Shown here: positions 1-12,043 of the stretch, one piece after another
Numbering within the stretch: position 1 is the stretch's first letter
Layout of the letters: each line of letters starts with the position of its first letter
DNA from: Hemibagrus wyckioides
Taxonomy: Eukaryota; Chordata; Actinopteri; Siluriformes; Bagridae
Length of the DNA stretch: 64,000 nt
NCBI RefSeq assembly: GCF_019097595.1
Contig: NC_080720.1
Span: forward strand, 22,640,852-22,704,851
Reading direction: 5' to 3'
Notes under the pieces: model-generated
Told to the model about the DNA's origin: nothing
The model's database searches: none
What the model saw: the letters and a program-made list of their open reading frames with translations, nothing else
Made by a program: the position numbers and the translations under genes

Positions 1-180
1 GCAGTTGCTTTACAGTAGAACATAATACTGCCACCTCACAGCTCAAGTTCCTCAGGTGAACTGGGAGTGTGTGTGATAGACTGGTATCCCATCCTGGGTG
101 TATTCCTGGTCTGGTGTGCCTGGGAAATGCTCTTGATCCACTATAACCCTGACCTGAATAAAGCAGTTCCTGGAGATAAG
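1..180 (+). repeat. tRNA-related SINE-like fragment (3' half)
   Basis: The segment runs through a cctcacagctc core, a 'gactggtatcccatcctgggtgtattcctg'-type block (66% into the segment) and an 'ataaccctgacctgaataaagcag' tail. This order is the one seen in the better-preserved copies at 30945 and 38130, so I place it in the same dispersed family. The 5' tRNA-like head lies outside the window. Family membership is inferred by eye. Confidence 0.5.
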
Positions 181-228
181 TCAGTTATGCTTATTGTGAT
201 TGTACTGAGATTTTTGTAAGTTTTTGTA

Positions 229-268
229 ATTATTATTATTATTATTACTAATAGTAGTAGTAGTAGTG
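229..268. repeat. (ATT)n/(AGT)n microsatellite
   Basis: A short ATT run passes into an AGT run. It is a simple compound trinucleotide tract. Confidence 0.9.
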
Positions 269-548
269 GCAAGTATGACAAAAAGATGGGATATTGGAAA
301 ATGGGTGGGGGGTTCAACAGCCGTTAATGAGGTGAGTGGAATAACAATGAAGACCTCATTTTTTGATTGATATGATAGTGAAGAGCCATACATAATGAAG
401 TGCTGAGTGGAGTCCTGCAGCTGTTGAACATCACCCAGGACACAGCAAAGTGCCACCAAATTAATTTGAAATATGGCTTCTATTATAAATGAGGACCAGG
501 TGTGTCTCGTTAAAACCAGGCCCACTTTCAGAGCCACACACATACAGA

Positions 549-572
549 CACACACACACACACACACACATA
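549..572. repeat. (CA)n microsatellite
   Basis: About eleven CA units in a row, flanked by degenerate CA. Confidence 0.9.
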
Positions 573-1589
573 CTCACACCACATAAGTGGTCCAAAATGT
601 GCCATCACACTTGTTGGCAGTGACAGACGTTGCATCTGTCTAGTACACAGCAATTGCCTTGTATTATTGTACATTCAGATTTGGAACAGAGTGTCTATGT
701 GTGTATGCCCCTTCATTTCTGAGTCTAAACAGTCAATCACAAAAGAAGATCCTCTGCTCTCCATCTGCTGTCCAGTGAAACCAGGCCTTACACTCCCTGG
801 CTTGATTGGAGGAGCCAATTTGACCTGCTTCTGGCTCAGATCCATGCGTTTCTGCTGGAAGCCAAGGCTGAAAATATCCTTTCAATTCATCATGGAGAAT
901 GCCAGCTGGGAACAAATGTGTTGTGTGTGTTTGTGAAGTGCCTTGTTGCTAGCTATTTCTCATAGACCTGATGGGAGGCCCTTGTGAAGGTGGAGACAGA
1001 TTATTTAGATCTTGCTCTCTTGACACACCAAAAGTGACATTTATAACAAGAGCACAGCATGGGTAGAATGTGCATATCCTACTCCTTCTCTAGACAAATG
1101 AATTTGTTTCTCTTCCTGTCAAGATGTGTGCCCAGTCTCTCTTATGGCATTTTAAATTGTAGGTATTCGCATGACTTGCTTTTGAAAAGTGACAATGTGA
1201 TTTCTCACTTCAAAAGCAATAAAAAACAATGTTGCTTCATGATCTGTCTTTCTAGTATACACTACCCCATCTCTTTAAATCATAGAAATGACTGACCTCT
1301 GAAACATAGCTGGATTTGTTTACATGAAATTATTCTTTGGTGACTGGGAGCAAGCTGTTTTTATTCTCTGCTGAAAATGTTTAAAGACTTACAGCTGCTA
1401 TATCATTTCCTGTGAAGGTAGAAAGGTAAAAAAAATGGGGATATAAAAACTCAGAACTGTCAGAAACATGGTCACAGCCAAGAATGTGCTATATGAACAT
1501 GATAAGATAATAAGATTGCAAGTATATTGTTAAAAGGTAAAAGTAGTATGATGTGTTGTTATAAGATTGTGGTTATATTAAATCTTAAG

Positions 1590-1788
1590 CAGGGGTTCTA
1601 AACTTCAGTTCAAGGCACCCACTGCCCTGCAGTTTCATATTTTCCCAGGCTCTAACACACCTGATTCAAGTCACTAAGGGCTTTATAATTAGCTTATGTG
1701 TTATATCTAATATCAGGTGTGCTGGAGGAGGTAAAATATGAAGCTGTGCAGAGTCGTGGGTCGCCAAAACTCCAGCTGAGAACCCATG
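1590..1788. mobile_element. Palindromic hAT-like MITE
   Basis: The ends read CAGGGGTTCTAAAC on the left and, on the reverse strand, CATGGGTTCTCAGC. The interior is roughly self-complementary: a ccctgcagtttcatatttt arm faces an aaaatatgaagctgtgcag arm, and ctaacacacctgat faces atcaggtgtgctgg. This is the architecture of short palindromic hAT-derived MITEs in fish. No clear 8-bp target duplication remains. Confidence 0.6.
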
Positions 1789-3377
1789 TGCCAGACTGAT
1801 TAAAAAGTATTGAGCCCAAGAGTCCTTTCATCCCAGACAGGTTCAGAGAGGAATGATGGAGGAAAATGTGTTTTCACTCTTTGCTGTCTATCAGGACAGC
1901 TGGAGAAAAAGTCTTATAATATCATACTCTGAAACATTCCTCCTTTAGCAGACTTCTCTTAAGCTGAGTTAAAATGACAGTTTGGTTTGTAAGACAAAAA
2001 TCAGTGAAGCATTCCCAATGACAAGCTAATTTTTCATTTTTTAATAAATTGATGAAAAATAAAAGCTTAGAGCAAGCAGCACAAAGGTAGAATATTAAAA
2101 GATATTAAAAGGTAAAAGAGAAAAGCTATGAGCAATTATATATGACCAAAGCATCAAGTCTTCTTAGGTCAAACTTCTACTTATGAACCCACCTTCAATC
2201 CAGCTAATATCAACCAGATTGTAAAGCTGTACATTCTACAAATAAAGCCACCAAAAAATCCCTATATGTTTTAAGTTTTTTATTCTTCTTAACCTGTCAT
2301 TCCAACCGATTTAACACATACCCTGATTCCTTTCGTAATTAGTAGACAATTCTTTTTACAGAGAAGGGAAGGGAGCTGCAACTATTGGGCAATCTAGGAC
2401 TAACTAATTAAGTCACTGGAATAAAATATTACTATTAAGATTGGAACGAAAATCTGCAAGCCACAGACTCTTTGTGCATCACTATGCTGTAGAGGCTCGG
2501 CTTCATTACTTCACAGCTTCACCAAAAGTTAGGTCTTGATTTACTCCTGGTTTATTTATTTATTGTTTGCATTTTCAGAAATACATGCAAACTTAATAAC
2601 ACCCACAACAAACAAACAGATAAATGAACAAACAAATGAGTGAGTGAGTGAGTGAGTGAATGAATGGATAGACAAACAAATTAAATAAATAAATAAATAA
2701 ATATGTACAGTCTTATTGCAAAATAGGTTCTAAGGAGGATTGCAACATTAAAAAATCAGCAAAATCATGCCTTGTCCAGCTTGGAGTGTGAGCCTTAATA
2801 AATATTAAATCTGACATATTTTCAGGTCATTGTGTGCAAGAAATTACTTTACATCTGTCCAAGACAGAATTATACAATTTACTGTTTTACAATAATGACA
2901 GTGTTTATGAAGAATATGCTATTGTTTAAATGAAACAAATTCAGCATATAAAACTTGATTCTGATATGGATGATACTGATAACTCAAAGTGATCACACTC
3001 ATTTCCTGTTGTAAACTTATAATTCTTAGAAGTTTCATGTAATGATTTCCCATAAGTAGATTACTTTAGAAATGTACTGGTAGGCAGGGTGTCTGTCTGT
3101 CTGTGGAACTGGGATGGAATCAGTATATGTGATTTTCTCAGTTTTTACTTTTTAATGTAAGCAGAATTTAAATGGCTAGAGCTTTACATACGCATATAAA
3201 AAAGAAACAGATTTTGATGTTGACTGTCCAAAAATATTATAAAAACATATATATATACATATTTCTACACCGTACACACTGGACTACAACTAAGTGGTCA
3301 TAAGAGATTTTTTCCTTTGTTTGTAGATGCATGTATACTAGATAATGACAGAGAGAAAGGGAAAAGGGTGGGTTCAT
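1789..3377. other. Anonymous AT-rich sequence
   Basis: No gene or recognisable repeat family is seen, apart from short simple tracts: GTGA-type at 2636-2662, AAAT-type at 2680-2703 and an AT run near 3247. Confidence 0.6.
2636..2703. repeat. (GAGT)n and (AAAT)n simple repeats
   Basis: A tetranucleotide GAGT/GAAT run is followed, after a short spacer, by an AAAT run. Confidence 0.85.
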
Positions 3378-3494
3378 AGAAAAGAAAAGAAAAGAAAAGA
3401 AAAGAAAAGAAAAGAAAAGAAAAGAAAAGAAAAGAAAAGAAAAGAAAAGAAAAGAAAAGAAAAGAAAAGAAAAGAAAAGAAAAGAAAAGAAAAG
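3378..3494. repeat. (AAAAG)n pentanucleotide microsatellite
   Basis: About 23 nearly perfect AAAAG units. The array produces an open reading frame of repeating Ser-Phe-Leu-Phe on the minus strand (3298-3618), which is an artefact of the 5-bp period. Its near-perfect purity suggests it is still length-variable. Confidence 0.97.
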
Positions 3495-4401
3495 TAGATG
3501 CAGCTGTAAAAAATACCTTTTTTATAGTCAGATTTGAGGGCATAGAGTTGCCAGATTTCAGCAAAATTCCCATCTCAGCTACATCACAAAAACTGAACAA
3601 AAAGCTCAGAAAGTTCATGCATTGGACAAGGAAAAGACACTTTTTTTCTCTTTTTTTCTTTTGTCTTAGCTTGGGAAAAGGTAACTGTGGTGTGTGTTAC
3701 TGATTTATTTATAAAGCTGCCATTTCATATAACCCACACAGGCTACATGCTGTGCACATGGCAGCATATCTCAGCTAGTGTCTCCTAGTGTCTCTAATCA
3801 TTTTAATTAATGCAAAATAACTTTTATTATGTTTTTGTTATTCTTAAATGATTGTTCTCTATTCTTTTATTTATTAAAAGAATCTGCCTAGAAAATCTAT
3901 AAAATTATAAATCAATGTAAATACAATTTTTATAACAAAATTATTTTAACTGCATTAGAATGAAATGCTGCTTAATGGATCACATTTTGACTTGCTGCAG
4001 CACCCAGCACCCAGCTTTCTGATCTTTCTGGAATGTATCAATCCCAAAACAAAATCTAACAAAATATTATTATTTTGTATATTAACAAATTATTTAATAT
4101 ATTAGCAAAAGTAAATCTGACAAAATAGCATTACCTTTCTATTGTGGTCTATATAAGCAGCAACTCCTGGATTTGGGAAAGACATCACAGCATCCCTGTT
4201 TTTTGTGTTTATCACTATTTCCATTAGTATAGTGATAAGTGCATAATGCTAGGGAAAAACATCTGGTTCAGTCTACACCTATGTCCATTTTAAATCTGAA
4301 TACAAAAAACAATACAAATATTGAAGGACTAAATCAATACAAATACAGTACATATCCATATACAGAGAGTGGAATTGTGTTATACCTTTAATGTGTACTA
4401 T
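3495..4401. other. Anonymous AT-rich sequence
   Basis: No ORF of note and no repeat family recognised. Confidence 0.6.
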
Positions 4402-5262
4402 ATACTGATCAGCCATAATATTTTCAACTGACAAGTGAAGTGAATAACATTGTCTCATTATGTCCCTTGTCAATAGGTAGGATATATAAGGCAGCAAGTG
4501 AAGAGTCAGTTCCTGAAGTTGATTTGTTGGAAGCTAGGCAAGCATAAGGATCTGAGCAACTTTAAAAAGGGCTAAACTGTGAGGGCTAGATGAGGGAAAT
4601 CTTTTGGGACGCTCCTGGGATGCAGTGGTTAGTGTATCTCAAAGGTGGTCCAAGGAAGGATACCTGGTGAACTGGTAACAGGATAGGCCACATAAGAGCT
4701 ACTTCTAGCATGAATTGCTAAAAATATTATGCTGGCTATAAGTGTGAGGACACACAATGCATCGTAACTTGCTTCATATTTTGCTATGTCACCACAACCA
4801 GGTCTAAATGCCCATGCTGACCCGTGTACCCTATCGAAAGCACCTGCAATGGGCATGTACAAGCTGGCATAGACTGATAAATCACCTTTTCTTTTACTTC
4901 ATGTGGATGGCCAGGTGCATGTGCACCACTTACCTGGGGAAGAGAAGGCACCAGTATGCCCTATGGGAAGAAGGCAAGCTGGTGGAGGCAGTGTGATGCT
5001 CTATGCAAAGTTCTGCTGGAAAACCATGGGTCCTGGCATTCATGTGGATGTTACTTGGACACATACCACATAATCATTGCTGTAGACCAAGTACAACCCT
5101 TCATGGCAACAGTATACCCTAATGGCAGTGGCCTCTTTCAGCATGACAATGTACCCAGCTACACTGCAAAAATTGTTCGCGAATGGTTTGAGGAACATGA
5201 CTACAAGGAACATGAGTTCAGGGTATTGACTTGACCTTCAAATTCCACAGATCTCAGTCTGA
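4402..5262 (+). pseudogene. Tc1-like transposon, dead transposase, 3' truncated
   Basis: The element opens with the terminal sequence atactgatcagccataat, typical of a widespread fish Tc1 family, followed by its untranslated leader (gtgaagtgaataacattg). The transposase start codon position reads ctaggcaagc instead of an ATG. Later, 4956-5234 stays open in one frame and shows FQHDNVPSYTAKIVREWFEE, which carries the second catalytic aspartate of the DDE domain, then FRVLT. The copy stops just after 'gatctcagtctgac', before the NPIE glutamate and the 3' terminal repeat. Several frames are needed to read it, so it encodes no active enzyme. The second copy of this family is at 51050-51310. Confidence 0.88.
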
Positions 5263-6383
5263 CTAAACAATGGCAATACAATGAAGTGTATATAAGAAGC
5301 TTAATCTTATTTATGTTTAGCCCTATGTACAAATAGACAAATGTAAATTGCCATTTAATCCAAATTCCCAGGCTGATTTTGTTATCAGTCTACTTCTGAT
5401 CTGTTGGCATGTTTTGGAAAAAGGAAAAGTATTGAGAGAACCCAAAACCCATGTTAGAGGTCTGAGGTGGCAACATTACCTGCTGTGCCATCATGCCAAC
5501 CATAGAAAAAAAGAAAATTAGTTATTATTAATTATTAATTAGTCTGTATAGTGATTTTTAATGGGTACTCTGGATCAGTTGATAATGGCCAGTTAGAAAT
5601 TACCTGCTGTATCATCTGAAAGATTGAGGCCAGAGGCTTCTCCCTCTGCCATCTGTTCGATAGGATAGATCTCTCTGCCATATCTTAACACTTGTGCTAA
5701 AATGCAATTGTTGTGACAATTTGCCCTTTGATTACCTGGGTTATGGGACAGTGATGTGTCAGATTTTGCCAAGTGGGTAGAAAGACCGGCATAGATATCC
5801 ACGTGCATCAGCTCAGCTATTGCAATGCTGCTAATCACCCCATTCAAACTTTATCCATCTGTTCTTCTTTCACTTATCCCTCTCAGACCCTTCTTCACAC
5901 AGATCTTTTCCTTTTTAACTCTTGGCATATACATATTAGGAGAAAGCACAACTCCTCTCCCTCATATCTCACTAATCCTTACTGCATTTGTTTTGATTTT
6001 TCATCAAAATTCTATTCTCATTTATTCCATAAATCATGTCAGCACTTTTCCTGTCTTTAATGTAAATACAACAATTTCTAACAGCAGCAGCCAGAACAAA
6101 AGTTTTAGAAAATCATCCGTGTTTCCACACAAACTTATAGAGTCTCAGCCTAATAATGCACAGATTAACTAATTTAAAAATTGAATAATCTGATATGGTA
6201 AGGTTTACTGTAAAACTAAGTAATAGGTTGTTTCCTGTTATCACTTACAACAGAGAAGCTGTACAGTCATTACCTTGTCAGCTCCTCTACGTCTTCCTCT
6301 TGAAGTTAATAAGATCAGATATGCTACTTGTTATCTTACAGAGAAACCTAGAAAGTCCAGTCTTGAAATCATTTCAGGTTACG
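5263..6383. other. Anonymous sequence
   Basis: No recognisable gene. Overlapping short ORFs at 5773-6172 are low-complexity Ser/Leu/Ile-rich and not supported. A small tandem TTATTAATTA run lies near 5520-5545. Confidence 0.55.
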
Positions 6384-6622
6384 TATGTAATGCTGCTTCA
6401 CGGCTTGACGCTATGGGAACACCCTCACAAACCGGTGTCTGAATCATGTGTCACGCCAATCTATTGGCTGAAAGGGGTTAGGTGACATAGGGTCATGTAA
6501 TGCACATCAGCCAAGACCATAAAAGGGCATCTACATAACATAACCCTAGATTCTTAACTGTCCGAAGGAAGATATCAGGCATGCCTGATGTGTGGCAAGT
6601 GACACAGTGTCTTATTCCCAGC

Positions 6623-6946
6623 TCAGGGAACCGGGTTACATGTGTAACCTGACACCAGCAGAGCTATCAGGGGAAATGAATACAGACAAAGACAAAGCCA
6701 TTTCTGCACTATGGCATCCAGCCCTAATGGAGCTGGAGGTGTGAAGGCAAACCGGAAGAGACAATGGGTCTGCTCATTTTCAGGCAGTTTATGTGCCATG
6801 AGAGATGGGGGACCCCATGTTCCGGGGGATAGGGCAGCCATCAAAAACCACACCCCAACCAATGAGAAAGGCATCCTTTGAGAAACTTGTGATGGGAATG
6901 TGCCCTGAGAGTGAGACCAAAGGTAAGGAACAAGGGTGTTTTCCAT
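6623..6946 (-). pseudogene. DIRS RT/RNase H-region remnant
   Basis: The frame contains LGLDAIVQKWLCLCLYSFPL, which matches the 'LGVDALA.W....LYAFPP' pattern of DIRS pol proteins. It lies downstream of the GAG/RT fusion on the same strand and just inside the left terminal repeat. The rest of the frame is only loosely similar. It is a fragment with no complete domain. Confidence 0.6.
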
Positions 6947-7185
6947 AAATGAAGGCTATGATGCATGACTCTTATAACCCTCAATGGGTGACTATGGGGA
7001 TAAACAAAAACCTGCTGTGAAACCTGAAATGAAATGGTCTCATGTGCAGTAGACCCATGGGTGTAATGTTGGCTGCTGCTGCTGCCATGACACCCAATAA
7101 CCTCTGTGCCCAGAGGAGAGTTAGGTCTTAGCCTAATCTAACGCTATTCATAGCATGTGTCAGATGTGCCTGCAACATCTGAATC

Positions 7186-7491
7186 TCAAATTACCCCTAT
7201 AAAAGTGGTTCTCTGAGTGGGAGAAAGCATATTCTTCTTGGGGTTCAACGTAAGCCCTAAGCACCTGATATAGGAAAGCTTCTTGAGTGAGAAGCTTTGA
7301 CAATGCATGCAGCAGTCTCCCTTGAGAGCCAACCGCACATGCTTCACTCCCAAACAAACAACACAATCAGCATGCGAGTGATCCTCCATTAAAAGCAGAG
7401 TGCACAGTGGCAGGCATCTCCTGTATGATTTGCTAGACATATTGTTTATTTTCTTTTTGGACATAAAAGTGACGGCAAACACAAATGGCAA
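7186..7491 (-). pseudogene. DIRS GAG-to-RT deletion fusion remnant
   Basis: This frame begins with a GAG-type Cys/His segment, HSHADCVVCLGVKHVRLAL followed by CCMHC, and then jumps directly to GLTLNPKKNMLSPTQRTTFI, which resembles the piece of DIRS reverse transcriptase just before its RNase H domain. Several kilobases of coding sequence that normally separate these motifs are absent, so the frame is the scar of an internal deletion, not a functional protein. Assignment is by motif memory. Confidence 0.65.
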
Positions 7492-7712
7492 AATTGACAG
7501 ACAGACAAATGGCCTCCTGAAGACAAAGAAGCTGGTTATATGTGATGTAGATGCCCTTTTACGGACTTGATAACGTGCACTGCTATATCACCTGACCTCT
7601 TTTAGCTAATGGATTGATGTCTGTTTACTTTAGACACTGGCTCTTTGAGGACGTTCCCATAGCATCAAGCAATGACAGCATTGAGTTTCCTCGAAAGGGA
7701 ACTTGAACTTTT

Positions 7713-8865
7713 TAGATGTTCCTTATATTAAGTTTGTTTATGTCACCTCATATACATTCTGGATATAAGACACTGACTGGGGAGGGTCTAAAGAACTTTC
7801 TGACCAAATTTGGGCCAAGTGCTACCAATGCTCTACTTACATACTTGGAAATATGTTTACTATAGTTAACTAGATTTTCTGGTATCTTGCGTTATTTTTT
7901 GTGTTTTTTTAAACTGGTTTGCACTATAAATTTTGTCCAATCATCACCAAATTTATTTTTCTTATATCTTATATCACAAAAAATGCGATAAATTCACAGT
8001 GTACACAGTAACAGTAACTTTCTGTGAACCATCTTGGATTTTACTTTTTTCTCCTATGAATTATGTCATATCAATACCCAAATTGGCCTACATCATCTTC
8101 AGACCTACCTGGACAAAATCATAAGAATGATAATAATCCAAATGGTTTGCATGTAATGTGCTAGTAAAACTGATGGCAAAACCACCAAACAGGAAGTTAC
8201 AGCCAGGAAGGCTATATCACTGCAATGACCTTGCATACTGACATAAATCATGGTAGGCATTTTCAGGACCATGTCCTAAGGCTATGTAAAAAAAAAAAGC
8301 TGTGTCAGGGCCACTTACTGGACAAATGTTACATGCTTGAAATGCGTCTAATAAAGTTATGTTTTTGCATCTTCTCTTCAAATTCTGTTCTGTCTTCACT
8401 AAATTTAGCTCACATCATCTTAAGACCCATGTAAACAAAGGCTGTCAAAGGAACACAGTGAGAAAAAGGCCCAGACTGACAAGAAAAAAAAGAAACAAAA
8501 ATACTGTAGATATTATTTTAAATTGCAGGAAGAAAAAATGTTCAGATCAGAGCATAGCAATCATTACCACAGATCAAAGTAGCAACAGACACAGCACCGC
8601 AGATCACAGAAGTAGTGGTAGCTGCATCAGCAATGCCATCCAGCCACCCATTTGTCCATTTAGATCTTTCCTCCTAGAGTCAGAAAATTCCACCACTGTC
8701 TGTGTCAAAACATACACATTAGGAGTGAAACTACATATCACTCTTAAATCCCTTTGGCTAAAGTTAAGGCTTTGCTTTTATGTGATTGTTTTAGGTCTAA
8801 AACAAATAAGTGCATTTGTGAATGCCAAGTCTGGGTGCTCAACCTCTGAAAATGTTGCTAGCTTT
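7713..8865. other. Anonymous sequence
   Basis: No recognisable element. The long plus-strand ORF that overlaps 8359-8949 ends in a tyrosine tract created by the downstream ATT array, and its upstream part has no recognisable domain. Confidence 0.55.
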
Positions 8866-8888
8866 AATTATTATTATTATCATTATTA

Positions 8889-8947
<59 letters not shown>
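8866..8947. repeat. (ATT)n microsatellite
   Basis: About 27 ATT units with two ATC interruptions near the left end. Confidence 0.97.
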
Positions 8948-8948
<1 letters not shown>

Positions 8949-9180
8949 GCACCCCTATTTGCATCCTTGTTTTTAAGAGGGATTTTTACTTGCAGAAACA
9001 ACATAACACATGATTTAATATTATAGACATAATAAAGATTATATAAACATGGTATACTAAGAAGAAATCCCTGCATACCATAGAGTTGACTTAAATAATT
9101 AGTAGTGTCCTGGGATAGACTCCAGGTTCTCCTGGTTCCCCATCCTATAGGATAAGCTATAGGATAAGCATTTCAGTCTG
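8948..9180 (+). repeat. Possible SINE tail remnant
   Basis: Around 9108-9165 'gtcctgggatagactccag' and 'ataggataagc' resemble the 3' block of the tRNA-related SINE seen at 30945 and 38130. The remainder is anonymous. Confidence 0.3.
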
Positions 9181-9211
<31 letters not shown>

Positions 9212-9222
9212 TCTTCTTCTTT
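9181..9222. repeat. (TAC)n(TTC)n tract at the RTE 3' end
   Basis: Nine TAC units followed by four TTC units. On the minus strand this is the GAA/GTA-rich tail that follows the 3' end of the RTE element. The same TAC unit reappears on the other side of the element at 12298. Confidence 0.95.
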
Positions 9223-9234
9223 CGGCTTTTCGCT

Positions 9235-9423
9235 TCAGGGGTCACCACAGCGAATCATCTCTCTCCACCTATCCCTATCTTCTGCATCCTCAACACTTAC
9301 ACCCACTAGCTTCATATCCTCATTTATTACATCCATATACCTCCTCTTTGGCCTTCCTCTTTTCCTCCATGTCCAACATTCTCCTACCAATATTCTCACT
9401 CTCCCTCCTCTGGACATGTCCAA
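9235..9423 (-). pseudogene. RTE ORF C-terminal end
   Basis: The frame ends in RGRPKRRYMDVINEDMKLVG, then DRDRWREMIRCGDP and a stop, the usual C terminus of this family. The stretch between 9424 and 9584 continues the same protein in other frames. The stop lies only about 25 bp before the GAA/GTA tail, as expected for RTE elements with very short 3' regions. Confidence 0.85.
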
Positions 9424-9583
9424 ACCATCTTAACCTGAGACTCTCTAACTTTGTCCCCCAAACGTCCAACATGAGCTGTCCCTCTGATGTACTCGTTCCT
9501 AATCCTGTCCAACCTTGTCACTCCCAAAGAGAACCTCAACATATTCAGCTCTGCTACCTCCAGCTCTGACTCCTGTCTCTGTC

Positions 9584-10822
9584 TCAGACTGTCTCTAATC
9601 CATACAGCATGGCCAGTCTCACCACTGTCTTGTACACCTTCCCCTTGATTCTCGCTGAAATTTTTCTATCACACAGAACTCCCGACACCTTTCTCCACCC
9701 ATTCCAACCTGCCTGCACTCGCTTCTTTACCTCTTTCCCACACTCTCCATTACTCTGAACTGTTGACCCCAAGTACTTGAACTCCTGTACCTTCTTCACC
9801 TCTTCACCCTGTAATCTTACTGTTCCACTTCCCTCCCTGCCATTCACACACATGTACTCAGTCTTACTAAGACTGACTTTCATTCCTCTTCTCTCCAGCA
9901 CAAACCTCCACCTCTCCAGGTTTTCCTCCACCTGCTCCCTGTTCTACAGATCACAATGTCATCTGCAAACATCATTGTCCATGGAGACTCCTGCCTGACC
10001 TCCTCTGACAATTGGTCCATCACCATAGCAAACAGGAAGGGGCTCAGAGACGATCCCTGATGCAGTCCCACCTCCACTCTGACCTCCTCTGTCTGCCCTA
10101 CAGCACAGCTCACCACTGTCCTGCTCCTCTCATACATGTCCTGCACCACTCTGACATACTTCTCTGCTACTCCTGACTTCCTCATACAGTACCACAGCTC
10201 TTCTCTTGGCACCCTGTCATACACTTTCTCCAAGTCTACAAACACACAGTGCAACTCTCTTTGACCATCCCTATACTCCTCCATCAACATTCTCAGAGCA
10301 AAAATTGCACCTCTTTCTGGGCATGAAGCCATACTGCTGCTTACAAATTTCCACTACCTTCCTTAACCTAGCTTCCACTACTCTTTCCCATAGCTTCATT
10401 GTATGGCTCATCAACTTTATCCCCCTATAGTTGCTGCAACTCTGCACATCACCCTTATTCTTAAAGATCGGCACTAATACACTTCTCCATTCCTCAGGCA
10501 TCTTCTCACTCTCTAAAACCCTGTTAAACAAACTAGTTAAAAATTCCACTGCCACCTATCCTAGACACTTCCAGACCTCCACCAGGATGTCGTCAGGACC
10601 AACTGCCTTTCCACTTTTCATCCTCTTCAAAGCCTTCCTGACTTCATCCTTTCTAATCTTATCTACTTTCTGTTCCACAGAGTTCACCCCTTCTACTCTT
10701 TTTTCCCTCTCATTTTCCTCAGTCATCAGCTCTTCAAAGTACTCCTTCCATCTCCTCCATACACTCTCCTCACTTGTGAGCACCTTTCCATCTCTATCCT
10801 TAATAACTCTAACTTGCCGCAC
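9584..10822 (-). pseudogene. RTE reverse transcriptase (broken)
   Basis: Four open segments (10556-10822, 10271-10555, 9880-10332, 9584-9931) cover the reverse transcriptase. They show SGKAVGPDDILVEVWKCLG, a TAG stop, then NYRGIKLMSHTMKLWERVV, CVFVDLEKVYDRVPREEL (motif A aspartate), GLHQGSSLSPFLFAMVMDQL (motif B) and MFADDIVIC, the catalytic FADD box at about 9958-9969. The last segment carries the conserved KVQEFKYLGSTVQSNGECGK. All catalytic residues are present, but the stop and frameshifts near 10330-10270 and 9930-9880 prevent a full product. Confidence 0.9.
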
Positions 10823-10954
10823 ATCCTTCCCATCTCAGTCCCTCTGCCTAGCTAACCTGTACACGTCCTTCTCTCCATCTCAAGTGTCTAACCTAGTGTA
10901 CAACTCATCATATGCTTTCAGCTTGGCCTTAGACATCTCCCTCTTCACTCTGTG

Positions 10955-12043
10955 CTATAACTCCTTGTATTCCTGTATATTCTCTTCAGTCCTGTCCATG
11001 TCCCACTTCTTCTTGGCTAACCTCTTCCTTTGAATACTATCCTGAACTTCCTCATTCCACCACCAAGTCTCCTTGTCTTCTTTCCTCCTTCTAGATGACA
11101 CACCCAGCACCTTTCTTCCTGCCTCTCTGATCACTTCTGCTGTAGTTTCCCAGTCATCTGGCAGCACTACCTGACCACCCAGAGCCTGCTTCAAATTCTG
11201 TCTAAATTCTACACAACATTCCTCCTTTTTCAGCTTCCACCACTTGGTTTTCTTCTCCATCTCTATCTTTGACCTCTGCTTACAGACCATCAAATTCATC
11301 CTACACACCACCATCCTATGCTGTCTGGCTAAACTCTCTCCCACTACCACTTTACAGTCACTAATCTCTTTCAGATTGCCTCTTCTACATAGGATGTAGT
11401 CTACCTGTGTGCTCCTACCTCCACTTTTGTAAGTCACGCTATGCTCCTCCCTCTTCTGAAAATAAGTGTTAACCACAGCCATGTCCATCCTCTTAGCAAA
11501 GTCCACTACCATCTGTCCTTCAAGGTTCCATTCCTTAACTCCAAACTTGCCCATCACCTGTGTTCCCCTCACCAACATGTCCATTAAAATCTGCTCCTAT
11601 CACCACTCTCTCACCTGTTGGAATACTCTCTATCACCTCATCTAATTCACTCCAGAATCTCTCTTTCTCCTCTAACTCACAACCTACCTGTGGGGCATAA
11701 CCACTAACAACATTCAACATCACCCCTTCAATCTCCAACTTCAGACTCATCAGTCTGACACTCTCATCACCTCCAGAACATTCCTAACAAACTCCTCCTT
11801 CAGGACCACACCTACCCCATTTCTCTTACTATCCACACCATAATAAAACAGCTTGAATCCTGCTCCTATACTACGAGCCTTGCTACCCTTCCAGCTGGTC
11901 TCCTGTACACACAGTATATCCACCTTCCTTCTCTCCATCATATCAGCCAGCTCTCTACCTTTCCCTGTCATAGTACCAACATTCAGAGTTCCTATTCTCA
12001 GTCCTACACTTGTACCTTTCCACTTCTCTCTCTGTCTGCACAC
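10955..12043 (-). pseudogene. RTE endonuclease region (broken)
   Basis: Three successive frames (11750-12043, 11535-11750, 10955-11584) give the endonuclease of an RTE retroelement. Visible motifs are LRIGTLNVGTMTGKGRELAD at the start, VDILCVQETSWKGSKA with the catalytic glutamate, VVIGADFNGHVGEG with the Asp/Asn pair, STQVDYILCRR, and ARQHRMVVCRM with the catalytic histidine. The enzyme nicks target DNA to prime reverse transcription. Frame changes fall near 11750 and 11550-11580. The following linker is rich in Lys, Arg and Glu, and degrades around 10830-10955. Confidence 0.88.

Larger units (their letters stand above)
181..1589. other. Anonymous noncoding sequence
   Basis: No gene or recognisable element is seen. 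It contains an ATT/AGT trinucleotide run (229-268) and a CA run (549-572). Short ORFs on both strands (for example 667-936 and 1059-1295) have no coherent protein-like character and are treated as chance. Confidence 0.6.
6384..7712 (-). mobile_element. DIRS-like retroelement, internally deleted (copy 1)
   Basis: DIRS elements are tyrosine-recombinase retrotransposons with inverted rather than direct terminal repeats. Here ccataaaagggcatctac (6517-6534) is mirrored as gtagatgcccttttacgg (7545-7562), and the outer flanks also pair. Between them, on the minus strand, lie remnants of the GAG zinc-like motif, of reverse transcriptase and of the RT/RNase H region, in the expected order but with most of pol missing. 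The outermost bases are approximate because these elements usually make no target duplication. No tyrosine recombinase fragment is seen. A second copy is at 13283-14865. Confidence 0.75.

Noticed and set aside
3298..3618. 106-residue minus-strand ORF with SFLF repeats
   Set aside because: It is the AAAAG microsatellite translated; a 5-bp unit without stops keeps any frame open.
8359..8949. 196-residue plus-strand ORF
   Set aside because: Its C terminus is a polytyrosine run produced by the ATT array, and the rest shows no domain; the overlapping frames become polyisoleucine and polyasparagine for the same reason.
10431..11033. 200-residue plus-strand ORF
   Set aside because: It is antisense to the RTE reverse transcriptase, which has clear motifs on the minus strand.
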